Below, one piece after another: positions 1-6,120 of a stretch of DNA of 12,094 nucleotides. This stretch comes from JAGLQA01 sp023135565. GTDB taxonomy: Bacteria; Acidobacteriota; Aminicenantia; UBA2199. Within the stretch, counting starts at the first letter, position 1, and each line of letters opens with the position of its first letter. The position numbers and the translations under genes are program-made. Under the pieces are notes generated by a model. It searched no databases. It had not been told where the DNA came from and saw nothing but the letters and a program-made list of their open reading frames with translations. The DNA lies in contig DAOWCY010000213.1 of assembly GCA_030639305.1 (NCBI GenBank), forward strand, positions 1 to 12,094, in the 5' to 3' direction.

Positions 1-103
1 ACAGGAGATATTTTATTTTTTCTATATGCCGGAATATTCTCAAAAATATCCCCAAAAACAACAATTCGGGTGAGATTTAGAGAAATAGTTTGTTTTTAAC
101 AAT

Positions 104-115
104 ATTTCGCGAAAT
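104..115. promoter_or_regulatory. 12-bp perfect palindrome upstream of the oxidoreductase operon
   Basis: ATTTCGCGAAAT is a perfect 12-bp palindrome about 45 bp upstream of the candidate -35 box of the first operon. It could be a repressor or activator half-site pair, but A+T-rich palindromes of this size also occur by chance. I see no gene in positions 1-235; the minus-strand open frame there is low-complexity and unconvincing. Confidence 0.25.
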
Positions 116-158
116 GACTTTTTACGAGACCATCAAAACTGGATAGTTACAAAATTAT

Positions 159-188
159 TTGCCAATACTAAGCCACCCATGATATAAT
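159..188 (+). promoter_or_regulatory. Candidate sigma-70 promoter for the molybdenum hydroxylase operon
   Basis: TTGCCA (159-164) and TATAAT (183-188) are separated by 18 bp. The -10 box is perfect and the -35 box matches at five of six positions. Transcription would start near 195, giving a leader of about 40 nt before the TTG start at 236. Confidence 0.5.
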
Positions 189-235
189 AAAAAATCAATA
201 ATTTTGCTAAAATTCCGTTCAGTAGGAGTACTAAT

Positions 236-709
236 TTGGCTAAAAAAAATCTTACCCTGATTGTCAACGGTAAAACCAAGCAGGTGAATATAGATGTGGA
301 AGAACCCTTGCTCTGGGTGCTGCGCGACGACTTCGGTCTTACCGGTACGAAATTCGGCTGCGGTAACGGCGTCTGCGGCGCCTGCGCCGTACTCATAGAC
401 GGCGAAGTACGCCGCTCCTGCCGGGTGCCCGTGAGCTACGCCGCCATGGGCCAGCAGATAACCACTGTCGAAGGCTTGAGCACAGCCGGGAACCTTTCAC
501 CTTTGCAGCAAGCTTTTGTAGGCCACACCGCTTTTGCCTGCGGGTACTGTACGCCGGGGATGCTTATCACGGCTACGGCGCTGCTGGCAAAGAACCCCCA
601 CCCTTCCCGCGAAGAGATAATAGAAGCTATGGATCTCAACCTGTGCCGCTGCGGTTCCTATCTGAATATTATCGAAGCCATCGAGTCGGTGGCCAACCCT
701 GCCGCGTAA
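236..709 (+). CDS. (2Fe-2S)-binding small subunit of an IorAB-type molybdenum hydroxylase
   Basis: This is a 157-aa electron-transfer subunit of the xanthine oxidase family. The N-terminal plant-type ferredoxin domain holds one [2Fe-2S] cluster on C42, C47, C50 and C62 (GCGNGVCGAC motif). The C-terminal helical domain holds the second on C102, C105, C137 and C139 (CGYC...CRCG). Length and two-cluster layout match isoquinoline 1-oxidoreductase alpha-subunit relatives; there is no FAD domain. The start is TTG at 236, preceded by AGGAG (224-228) at 7 nt; the next residues, AKKNLTLIVNG, fit the usual family N-terminus. No signal peptide is present, so it would be exported piggyback with the Tat-bearing partner encoded 22 bp downstream. 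The substrate cannot be read from the sequence. Confidence 0.93.
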   Translation: MAKKNLTLIVNGKTKQVNIDVEEPLLWVLRDDFGLTGTKFGCGNGVCGACAVLIDGEVRRSCRVPVSYAAMGQQITTVEGLSTAGNLSPLQQAFVGHTAFACGYCTPGMLITATALLAKNPHPSREEIIEAMDLNLCRCGSYLNIIEAIESVANPAA

Positions 710-731
710 CGGCAATTAGGAGGTATCCCCA

Positions 732-2852
732 ATGAGTATGACCCGACGTCAGTTTATCGCCTCTTTAGGAGGTACAGGTTTATTTTATGCCTTCCGTTTT
801 TCCCCTAAATCCGGGGAACAATCCGCCCATTTCGAGTCGCTGCCCGAAGACCCGGGCCCCGACACCTGCGCCGCGGATGCCACAGACATCGACTACAGCG
901 AGTGGGTGGCTTTCGGCGCGGACGGTAAAGTCAGCGTATATACCGGACGCACCGAATTAGGACAGGGACTGAAAACCGTAATTACCGCTATCGTTACCCA
1001 GGCATTAGAAATAGAACAAAACAAATTAACCGTGGTCATGGGCGACACCGATTTCACGCCGGACGACGGTTCTACAGCCGGGAGTTCTTCAACCAGGGCC
1101 GTAGGCTGGGGCTTCTGGCTGGCTTGCGAAAAGATTCGCGGCGACGTGGTGACGCGGGCTTCCCGCCACCTGAGAATACCCGCTGCAGACCTGGAATACC
1201 GTTCCGGCGCAGTAGGGCGAAAAGGAGAGCCGGGAAAAATGGTCGCTGCTTTCGAGTTGGGCGGCGGTGAACCGGTGCTCATAGATGTAGACCCTAATGC
1301 CAAACCCACGGGCAAGCAGTATGTAGACAAGGGAATCCCAAATGTCCATGCCGGTAAAATCATCAACGGCAGTTTGCAGTTTGTCAACGACCTGAAAAAA
1401 CCGGGTATGTTTTATGCCGGTTGGCAAATACCGCCTTATCACCCCAGGTTGACCAAACTGCAGTCCGCCGACTTAAAAAAGGCGCAGGCCCTGCCCGGGG
1501 TCAAAATGGCCGAAGAGATTCATGGCCGGGTGGTTGTAGTGGGCGAACGCTACAGCGATGTGCTCAAGGGCCTGGAAGAAGTCAAAACCACCTGGTCTAA
1601 ACCCAGCCGCTCCACGGAACTACATTTAGATGAGTGCCGCGCCAATGCCAGGCTGTTAGATATAAAAGAAGAAAAAGGAGATGTGAACGCCGGTCTTTCC
1701 GGCAGTGAAATCACCTTATCGGAAACCTACACCACCGGTTATACCACTCATGCCCCCATGGAAACCGACACTGCCCTGGCCGAAGTGGGAAATGACAGGG
1801 CCACGGTTTGGGTCAGCAGCCAGCACCCGCACAAGCAGCGGGAACTTATTTCCAAATATATCAAACTGCGTTTAGCGGACGTGCGGGCCATCGGCATGGC
1901 CGTAGGCGGCGGGTTCGGCGGCAAGCAGGCCAACCCCGTAGGCCGCGAAGCAGCCAGGATCGCCAGCGCAGCCGGCGCCCCGGTAAAATTAATTTACAGC
2001 CGCCGGGACCAGTTCAAAGCCCGGGGAATTTACAAAGCAGCCTGTATTATCGACCTCATCAGCGGCGTTGGGTCCGACGGCAAGCTATTGGCCCGCAAAG
2101 TCGATTTTTTCCAGGATGTGGGCGACGGTACGACCCTCACCTACGAAATTACCAATGCGCTGGCGACAGCCTACAGGGACAAGGATTGGCCTGTAGGTCT
2201 GGCAGTTACCCGCGGCACCAGTTATGTACAAACCTGTTTTGCCACCGAGAGTCATATGGACATGGTGGCTCATAAAGCGGGTATAGACCCCGTTGAATTT
2301 CGCCGTCAGAATCTCCATTTTCCTTTTTTTCTCGATCTCATAGACGACGTGGTCGAAAAAATCGGTTATGGCACGGCCCAGTTGGAAGCGGACGAAGGCA
2401 TCGGTTTGGCCGTAGTCACTCACGGCCCGCAGTTCGGCGCAGTAGCGGCCAGGGTGGTGGTAGACCGGGCCAGTGGAAAAGTAAAAATCAAGCATCTTTG
2501 CGGCACTTTCGACATCGGCACGGTTATCAACCGCAACACCGTGACTGTCGGCATTAGGGGCGCCATGTGCTGGGGCATCGGCTATGCCCTCAAAGAGGAA
2601 ATCGAAGTAAAAGGGCATAGTTCGGGGACCGAGTATCTGAGTCAATACCATATTCCCCGGTTTTCGGATATGCCGCCGCAGATAGATATAGCCTTTATCG
2701 ACAAATTCACGCCTAACGGCCCGCCGCGGGGATGCGGTGAAATGCCTGCCGTACCTACTATAGGCGCCATTGCCAATGCGGTTTACAATGCTATTGGGGT
2801 TCGTTTTTATTCTATCCCCATCACCCCGGAGAAAGTAAAAGCAGCCCTTTAG
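732..2852 (+). CDS. Molybdopterin-binding large subunit (IorB-like), Tat-exported
   Basis: This 706-aa catalytic subunit belongs to the xanthine dehydrogenase/aldehyde oxidase family. Residues 4-20 form a twin-arginine signal (TRRQFIASLGG plus a hydrophobic stretch), placing the enzyme outside the cytoplasm as in IorAB-type enzymes. Family motifs in order are TGRTELGQG (71-79), AGSSSTR (116-122), THAPMETDTALAE (339-351), the molybdopterin-binding VGGGFGGK (391-398) and GCGEMPAVPTIGAIANA (667-683). E670 aligns with the family's catalytic glutamate. Reaction class: hydroxylation of an aromatic heterocycle or aldehyde using water, with electrons passed to the partner [2Fe-2S] subunit and then probably a cytochrome. 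No acceptor gene is in the window. The ATG at 732 has AGGAGGT (718-724) at 7 nt; an ATG two codons later is a less well placed alternative. Substrate unknown. Confidence 0.92.
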   Translation: MSMTRRQFIASLGGTGLFYAFRFSPKSGEQSAHFESLPEDPGPDTCAADATDIDYSEWVAFGADGKVSVYTGRTELGQGLKTVITAIVTQALEIEQNKLTVVMGDTDFTPDDGSTAGSSSTRAVGWGFWLACEKIRGDVVTRASRHLRIPAADLEYRSGAVGRKGEPGKMVAAFELGGGEPVLIDVDPNAKPTGKQYVDKGIPNVHAGKIINGSLQFVNDLKKPGMFYAGWQIPPYHPRLTKLQSADLKKAQALPGVKMAEEIHGRVVVVGERYSDVLKGLEEVKTTWSKPSRSTELHLDECRANARLLDIKEEKGDVNAGLSGSEITLSETYTTGYTTHAPMETDTALAEVGNDRATVWVSSQHPHKQRELISKYIKLRLADVRAIGMAVGGGFGGKQANPVGREAARIASAAGAPVKLIYSRRDQFKARGIYKAACIIDLISGVGSDGKLLARKVDFFQDVGDGTTLTYEITNALATAYRDKDWPVGLAVTRGTSYVQTCFATESHMDMVAHKAGIDPVEFRRQNLHFPFFLDLIDDVVEKIGYGTAQLEADEGIGLAVVTHGPQFGAVAARVVVDRASGKVKIKHLCGTFDIGTVINRNTVTVGIRGAMCWGIGYALKEEIEVKGHSSGTEYLSQYHIPRFSDMPPQIDIAFIDKFTPNGPPRGCGEMPAVPTIGAIANAVYNAIGVRFYSIPITPEKVKAAL

Positions 2853-2905
2853 AGGGGTCGGCGCGGGCAGAAGCAGCGTGTGAGCGCTTTTGATTCTAAA
2901 TTATA

Positions 2906-2926
2906 AAAAGTTTTGATCAAACTTTT
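2906..2926. repeat. Perfect 8-bp hairpin downstream of the oxidoreductase operon
   Basis: AAAAGTTT (2906-2913) and AAACTTTT (2919-2926) form a perfect stem around a 5-nt loop. It could slow or stop transcription leaving the operon, but it is A/T-rich and lacks a clean following T-tract. The rest of 2853-3055 contains only repeat sequence, with no supportable gene. Confidence 0.35.
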
Positions 2927-2934
2927 CCAAGCCT

Positions 2935-3044
2935 GCGGCGCAGGCAGCCTATAAGGGGCTTTCGAGTAACAGGAAAGCGTATCGCTCATGAAAAGTTTTG
3001 GGAGTCCAGAACCCTTTTTCAAAAGGGTTTTGGCCGCCGGAGGC
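2935..3044 (+). repeat. Dispersed intergenic repeat, copy A
   Basis: Positions 2975-3044 match 7812-7881 on the opposite strand perfectly (70/70). Positions 2935-3005 match 7957-8027 on the opposite strand at 69 of 71 positions. The block contains the motif GCCTATAAGGGGC and a hairpin at 3010-3029. Near-perfect conservation between non-coding copies nearly 5 kb apart indicates recent spread, gene conversion or selection. Any open frame through it is an artefact of the repeat. Confidence 0.85.
3010..3031 (+). terminator. Terminator-like hairpin inside repeat copy A
   Basis: AACCCTTTT (3010-3018) pairs with AAAAGGGTT (3021-3029) as a perfect inverted repeat, effectively a 7-8-bp stem with a 4-nt or larger loop, followed by a short T-run to 3031. 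It lies between the converging oxidoreductase operon and the toxin-antitoxin locus, so it could act in both directions. It has few G/C pairs, so efficiency is uncertain. Confidence 0.4.
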
Positions 3045-3055
3045 AAGGGGGAAAA

Positions 3056-3535
3056 TCAGGAAAGTGTTTTAAAATAGTTTTTTGTTATCCTTGCATCTTT
3101 TGAGATCAGGTAAGCGTCCCTGTACTTCGCATGTGCTGTTATTATTCTATCGAAGGTGTCTCTTGTCCAGGTTTCTTTTAATGCCGTATTAATAATTTCT
3201 TTGAAATTTTTATCATCTATTTTCAGACCAATTTTAGATTTTAAGTAATTGAGAATGGTTTGAGAATCGGTTTTTATCCTTCCTATTTCAAAAAGCGGGC
3301 GGCGCCCGCAACCCATGAGGGGCCTGGGGACAACATATTCGACCAGGTTGACCGAAAAGTTTGTTTTTTTAGCAAACTTTCACGAAGTATTAGTAAAAAG
3401 ATATTGCAGTTCTAACGAAACAAGCGGCGAAATAAATATATCATCCTTCTCGATGGTTTGTTTTGCTTCTTTCGACAGCAGTGAAAAATCTCCCTGGTAC
3501 AACCATACCACAATATGAGTATCCAAAAAGCACAT
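3056..3535 (-). pseudogene. vapC: PIN-domain toxin (VapC family), split by a 100-bp insertion
   Basis: The gene starts with ATG at 3535-3533, sharing its A with the antitoxin stop (TAATG). The N-terminal 47 residues (MCFLDTHIVVWLY... to LELQYLF) are encoded by 3535-3395 and the C-terminal 77 residues (EIGRIKTD... to KNYFKTLS) by about 3289-3056, in the same frame. Joining them gives a 124-aa PIN protein with acidic residues D5, E42, D91 and D112 in the expected positions of a metal-dependent ribonuclease. The insertion at 3295-3394 adds 35 codons net, including an in-frame TGA at 3382-3380. Normal translation therefore stops after 51 residues and lacks the last two acidic residues. Re-initiation at the element's own ATG (3316) could make the C-terminal half alone. 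Almost certainly inactive unless the TGA is read through. Confidence 0.85.
3295..3394. mobile_element. 100-bp miniature insertion element, copy 1 (in vapC)
   Basis: The element runs from GCGGGC to TTAGT and is flanked on both sides by AAAAA (3290-3294 and 3395-3399), consistent with a 5-bp target duplication; the match extends to AAAAAG if the element is taken one base shorter. It contains two hairpins: GCGGGC-GGC-GCCCGC at 3295-3309 and AAAGTTTG/CAAACTTT at 3356-3380. There are no terminal inverted repeats and no room for a transposase, so it must be mobilised in trans. A same-length copy about 85% identical lies at 5697-5796. Removing the element plus one AAAAA restores the PIN reading frame exactly. 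Confidence 0.8.
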
Positions 3536-3768
3536 TATAGGTTTTCCTCTTCTTGCCACTCTTTCGACCAATCGATGCTTATAATATCTTCCGGGTTACC
3601 GACAATGGTATCATGAGGTTCGAGATTCATCAATTTGCTTCGGGGTTTTTCCGCGATTATTTTCAGGATTTTTCCTTTTCTTTCAATTTCGACGGGCAAG
3701 CCCTTCTCTATAACTTCATCCAGTATATTGTAAAGATTTTGTCTTAATTTTGTAGCTGAGAGTCTCAT
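3535..3768 (-). CDS. vapB: Phd/YefM-like antitoxin of a VapBC-type module
   Basis: This 77-aa protein's N-terminal half (MRLSATKLRQNLYNILDEVI...VEIERKGKILKII) has the look of the Phd/YefM antitoxin fold, which binds DNA as a dimer. The acidic, Trp-containing C-terminus (DWSKEWQEEENL) is the kind of tail that wraps and inhibits the cognate toxin. The start has AGGAGGT (complement of 3772-3778) immediately upstream, and the stop overlaps the toxin start by one base, the classic translationally coupled arrangement. Because the toxin is split by an insertion, this is now an orphan antitoxin. It may survive as a repressor of its own promoter or as protection against related toxins. Confidence 0.85.
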   Translation of the reverse strand: MRLSATKLRQNLYNILDEVIEKGLPVEIERKGKILKIIAEKPRSKLMNLEPHDTIVGNPEDIISIDWSKEWQEEENL

Positions 3769-3784
3769 TTTACCTCCTACCGGG

Positions 3785-3828
3785 ATTATACCGCGAAGGC
3801 GTACGCTCTTGCAATGGCGAGGCGTACG
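3785..3828 (-). promoter_or_regulatory. vapBC promoter with duplicated operator-like sites
   Basis: On the minus strand, TTGCAA (3814-3809) and TATAAT (3790-3785) are separated by 18 bp just upstream of the antitoxin Shine-Dalgarno. Two copies of GGCGTACG (3798-3805 and 3821-3828), each with a CGTACG palindromic core, sit 23 bp apart across and behind the -35 box. That is where an autorepressing antitoxin-toxin complex would bind. Confidence 0.55.
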
Positions 3829-3905
3829 TTTTTAAAGATCGATTTCCTGGGAATTTTTTTGGGGACAGGCAAGAACCCGACGAAATATAATAAGCTTCCG
3901 GGAGT

Positions 3906-3934
3906 TTGCTTTCCTTATGAACTTTTGATAAAAT
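3906..3934 (+). promoter_or_regulatory. Candidate promoter for the ATPase-nuclease gene
   Basis: TTGCTT (3906-3911) and TAAAAT (3929-3934) are separated by 17 bp, giving a leader of about 28 nt before the ATG at 3969. A perfect TATAAT also occurs at 3886-3891 but has no good -35 partner. Confidence 0.35.
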
Positions 3935-3968
3935 TAGCCCGTAATAACCAGATAAAAAAGGAGCTAAA

Positions 3969-5573
3969 ATGAGAAAATTCTCTTCATACGGCCCAGTTAA
4001 TCCGAAACTACACTATTACACGCCCAGGGAAAACTTGATCGACAAAGCTTATACCAACCTGATCGGGGAAAATCCAGCAGAGGGCGGCCATTATATTACC
4101 GTATGGGCTCCGCGCCAGACGGGGAAATCCTGGCTGATGCAGGAAATTTTACAAAAAATACAGAAAAATCCTCCTTTCGACGTCGTCCAGGTCAGCCTGG
4201 AACGACTAAAATATGAAAATAATGTGCCGAAAGTTATCCAAACTATCGCTGAAAAAATCGGGGAACGATTGGGCAAATCTTTCCCCGGCATCGATACCCA
4301 GGATAAATTCCAGGACATTTTCAAAATAGGAACAATCGATAAACCTCTTATTTTAATACTCGACGAATTCGACGCCCTGGCGGAAGAAGCGATAAACGTC
4401 CTGGTGAGCGCCTTCCGAAACACCTATATCGAACGGCAGTACGAAAGAGATAAACCCAGCGAAAAAAAATCCTACCTGCTGCACGGGGTGGCGCTAATCG
4501 GGGTGCGCAGCGTACTGGGCATCGAAAATATGAGAGGCTCCCCCTTTAATGTACAACACAGTTTGCATGTGCCCAACCTGACTTATGATGAAGTGATGGG
4601 AATGTTTCAATGGTACGAAAAAGAGAGCGGACGCAAAATCGAAAAAAAAGTGATCGACCGGCTGTTTTATGAAACCCGGGGCCAACCGGGATTGACTTGT
4701 TGGTTCGGGGAACTGCTCAGCGAAGGTTTCGAGGATTACAGGGTCGATACGGCTAAGCCCGTTACCATGAGAGATTTCGAAATCGTTTACGCTGCGGCTA
4801 CTTATGCGCTGCCCAATAACAACATCCTGAATATTATCAGCAAGGCCCGGCAAGAACCCGGCAAAACCCTGATTTTCGAAATGTTTCAAACAGAAAAAAA
4901 ATTGGAATTCCGCTTCGATGATCCGGCGATAAAAATGTTATATATGAATGGTGTGGTGGATAAAGAGGTGGAGGAGCAGGTCAGGTATTATTTGCGTTTT
5001 TCCTGCCCTTTCGTACAAAAAAGGCTTTTTAATTATTTTTCCAGGGAACTTTTTAACGAAATGGGTCAATTAGTGGAGCCTTTCACCGACCTCGACCGGG
5101 TCGTCACGCCAGACCGGCTCGACCTCCGCGAATTAATGAAGCTCTATCAAAAATATCTCGATAAAAACAAATCCTGGCTCTTTAAAAAAGCCCCCCGGCG
5201 CAGCGATCTACGTGTGTATGAAGCGGTTTTTCATTTTAATTTGTACGCTTATATCGAGGGTTTCCTGCGCAGTAAAAAGGGGCGTGTATTCCCGGAATTT
5301 CCTACAGGGAACGGTAAGATCGACCTGCTCATCGAGTACGGCGGAGCCACTTACGGCATCGAATTAAAAAGTTTCACCCACCGGGCGGCTTACCGGCAGG
5401 CCTTAGAGCAAGCAGCCCGTTATGGAGAACAGTTAGGCCTCCGGGAAATTTTTCTCGTTACCTTCGTGGAAACCATCGACCGGGAAAACAGGCGCACCTA
5501 TGAAGTCGATCACAGGGATGCGGGGACCGGAGTCACTGTTAAACCTATCTTTATCTGCACCGGTGCTGTTTGA
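3969..5573 (+). CDS. P-loop ATPase fused to a C-terminal PD-(D/E)XK nuclease domain
   Basis: This 534-aa protein has a Walker A motif at 47-54 (APRQTGKS), a Walker B at 127-135 (LILILDEFD) and a probable sensor strand near 174-180 (ALIGVR). A helical, winged-helix-like middle region (about 200-400) follows, as in STAND/ORC-type ATPases. Residues 438-500 match a PD-(D/E)XK nuclease core: D452 in GKIDLLI, E465-x-K467 in GIELKSF, then QAARYG. AAA-like proteins with this kind of nuclease tail are common in multiple copies in bacterial genomes; their job is unproven, and defence or mobile-element roles are suspected. The ATG has AAGGAG (3958-3963) upstream. It appears monocistronic, with flanking gaps of about 200 and 98 bp. 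All key residues of both domains are present, so both are likely active. Confidence 0.85.
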   Translation: MRKFSSYGPVNPKLHYYTPRENLIDKAYTNLIGENPAEGGHYITVWAPRQTGKSWLMQEILQKIQKNPPFDVVQVSLERLKYENNVPKVIQTIAEKIGERLGKSFPGIDTQDKFQDIFKIGTIDKPLILILDEFDALAEEAINVLVSAFRNTYIERQYERDKPSEKKSYLLHGVALIGVRSVLGIENMRGSPFNVQHSLHVPNLTYDEVMGMFQWYEKESGRKIEKKVIDRLFYETRGQPGLTCWFGELLSEGFEDYRVDTAKPVTMRDFEIVYAAATYALPNNNILNIISKARQEPGKTLIFEMFQTEKKLEFRFDDPAIKMLYMNGVVDKEVEEQVRYYLRFSCPFVQKRLFNYFSRELFNEMGQLVEPFTDLDRVVTPDRLDLRELMKLYQKYLDKNKSWLFKKAPRRSDLRVYEAVFHFNLYAYIEGFLRSKKGRVFPEFPTGNGKIDLLIEYGGATYGIELKSFTHRAAYRQALEQAARYGEQLGLREIFLVTFVETIDRENRRTYEVDHRDAGTGVTVKPIFICTGAV

Positions 5574-5601
5574 TAGAAATAAAAAAAAATCCCGCGGGGT
5601 G

Positions 5602-5630
5602 TTGAAATACACACTTATTTCTTATAAAAT
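5602..5630 (+). promoter_or_regulatory. Candidate promoter for the small hypothetical gene
   Basis: TTGAAA (5602-5607) and TAAAAT (5625-5630) are separated by 17 bp. Transcription would begin near 5637, about 35 nt before the ATG at 5672. Confidence 0.4.
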
Positions 5631-5671
5631 CTATCCTTAAAAAAAAATATCGAAAACAGTGAGGTGTTCCT

Positions 5672-6058
5672 ATGAGCGAACAAGATATTCCCAAAAGCGG
5701 GCGGCGCCCGCAGCCCATGAGGGGCCAGGGAAACACATCCCCAACCACTTCGACCGAAAAGTCTGTTTCTTCAGCAAACTTTAACGAAGTATTAGTAAAA
5801 AAAGTGCTCGCCTTCTTTGAAAAAAGCGCCCCGGTAATAGTAAAGGAATCGGTAGACAGCCTGTCTACAAATAAACCGATTATAGACCTTTATGACGGCG
5901 ATTTCTACTTAGAAAAAGCAGCAGGTGCTTTCGCCGCTATCGACAAAGAGACGCTGGAAACAATAATCAACGAACATATCGACGAGATCGATGCCATCTT
6001 TTTGGAGTGCTTCAAAGAGGCAAAAATTAAGAGACCTGCCCCGGGGACAGATTCCTAA
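5672..6058 (+). CDS. Hypothetical small acidic protein with an element-derived N-terminal insert
   Basis: This 128-aa product is of unknown function. The ATG at 5672 is preceded by GTGAGG (5659-5664) at 7 nt. Residues 1-7 (MSEQDIP) and about 44-128 look like one acidic, mostly helical protein (VLAFFEKSAPVIVKESV... EHIDEIDAIFLECFKE). Residues 8-43 are encoded by the 100-bp element at 5697-5796 and its flanking A-tracts (SGRRPQPMRG... to ANFNEVLVK). The frame stays open through the element. If the original target was six A residues, the ancestral protein read MSEQDIPKKVLAFFEK and the insertion added exactly 35 codons. The extreme C-terminus (PAPGTDS) is encoded by a near-palindromic CCTGCCCCGGGGACAG and may also be repeat-derived. 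No domain recognised. Confidence 0.7.
   Translation: MSEQDIPKSGRRPQPMRGQGNTSPTTSTEKSVSSANFNEVLVKKVLAFFEKSAPVIVKESVDSLSTNKPIIDLYDGDFYLEKAAGAFAAIDKETLETIINEHIDEIDAIFLECFKEAKIKRPAPGTDS
5697..5796 (+). mobile_element. 100-bp miniature insertion element, copy 2 (inside an ORF)
   Basis: It has the same length and ends as copy 1 and aligns without gaps; 16 differences are seen over the 109 aligned bases including flanking A's. It sits in an A-tract: 4 A's on the left, 7 on the right. The first hairpin (5697-5711) is intact; the second (5758-5782) has one mismatch. In copy 2 the base that makes TGA on the reverse frame of copy 1 is changed, so this copy is open in both the sense frame and the corresponding antisense frame. 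Confidence 0.75.
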
Positions 6059-6091
6059 AATGGACGGCGGAGGTGTGGCGAAGTTTTCGAC

Positions 6092-6106
6092 TGCCGTGTT
6101 ACGGCA
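6092..6106 (+). promoter_or_regulatory. Hairpin immediately upstream of the protease RBS
   Basis: TGCCGT (6092-6097) and ACGGCA (6101-6106) form a perfect 6-bp stem with a 3-nt loop, ending 1 nt before the AGGAGAGG Shine-Dalgarno (6108-6115). It could tune translation initiation of the protease. It could also be a weak intergenic processing or termination structure after the preceding gene. Confidence 0.35.
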
Positions 6107-6120
6107 TAGGAGAGGTTAAT

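Noticed and set aside
60..130. Possible degenerate copy of the 100-bp element (GTTTGTTTTT...CAA...TTTCGCGAA)
   Set aside because: Only the A/T-rich half looks alike, and spacing and the G/C hairpin are absent; similarity is within what low-complexity sequence gives by chance.
6038..6053. REP-like palindrome CCTGCCCCGGGGACAG at the end of the small hypothetical gene
   Set aside because: A single imperfect site plus a half-site near 3860 is too little to call a REP family; noted only as a possible source of the protein's last residues.
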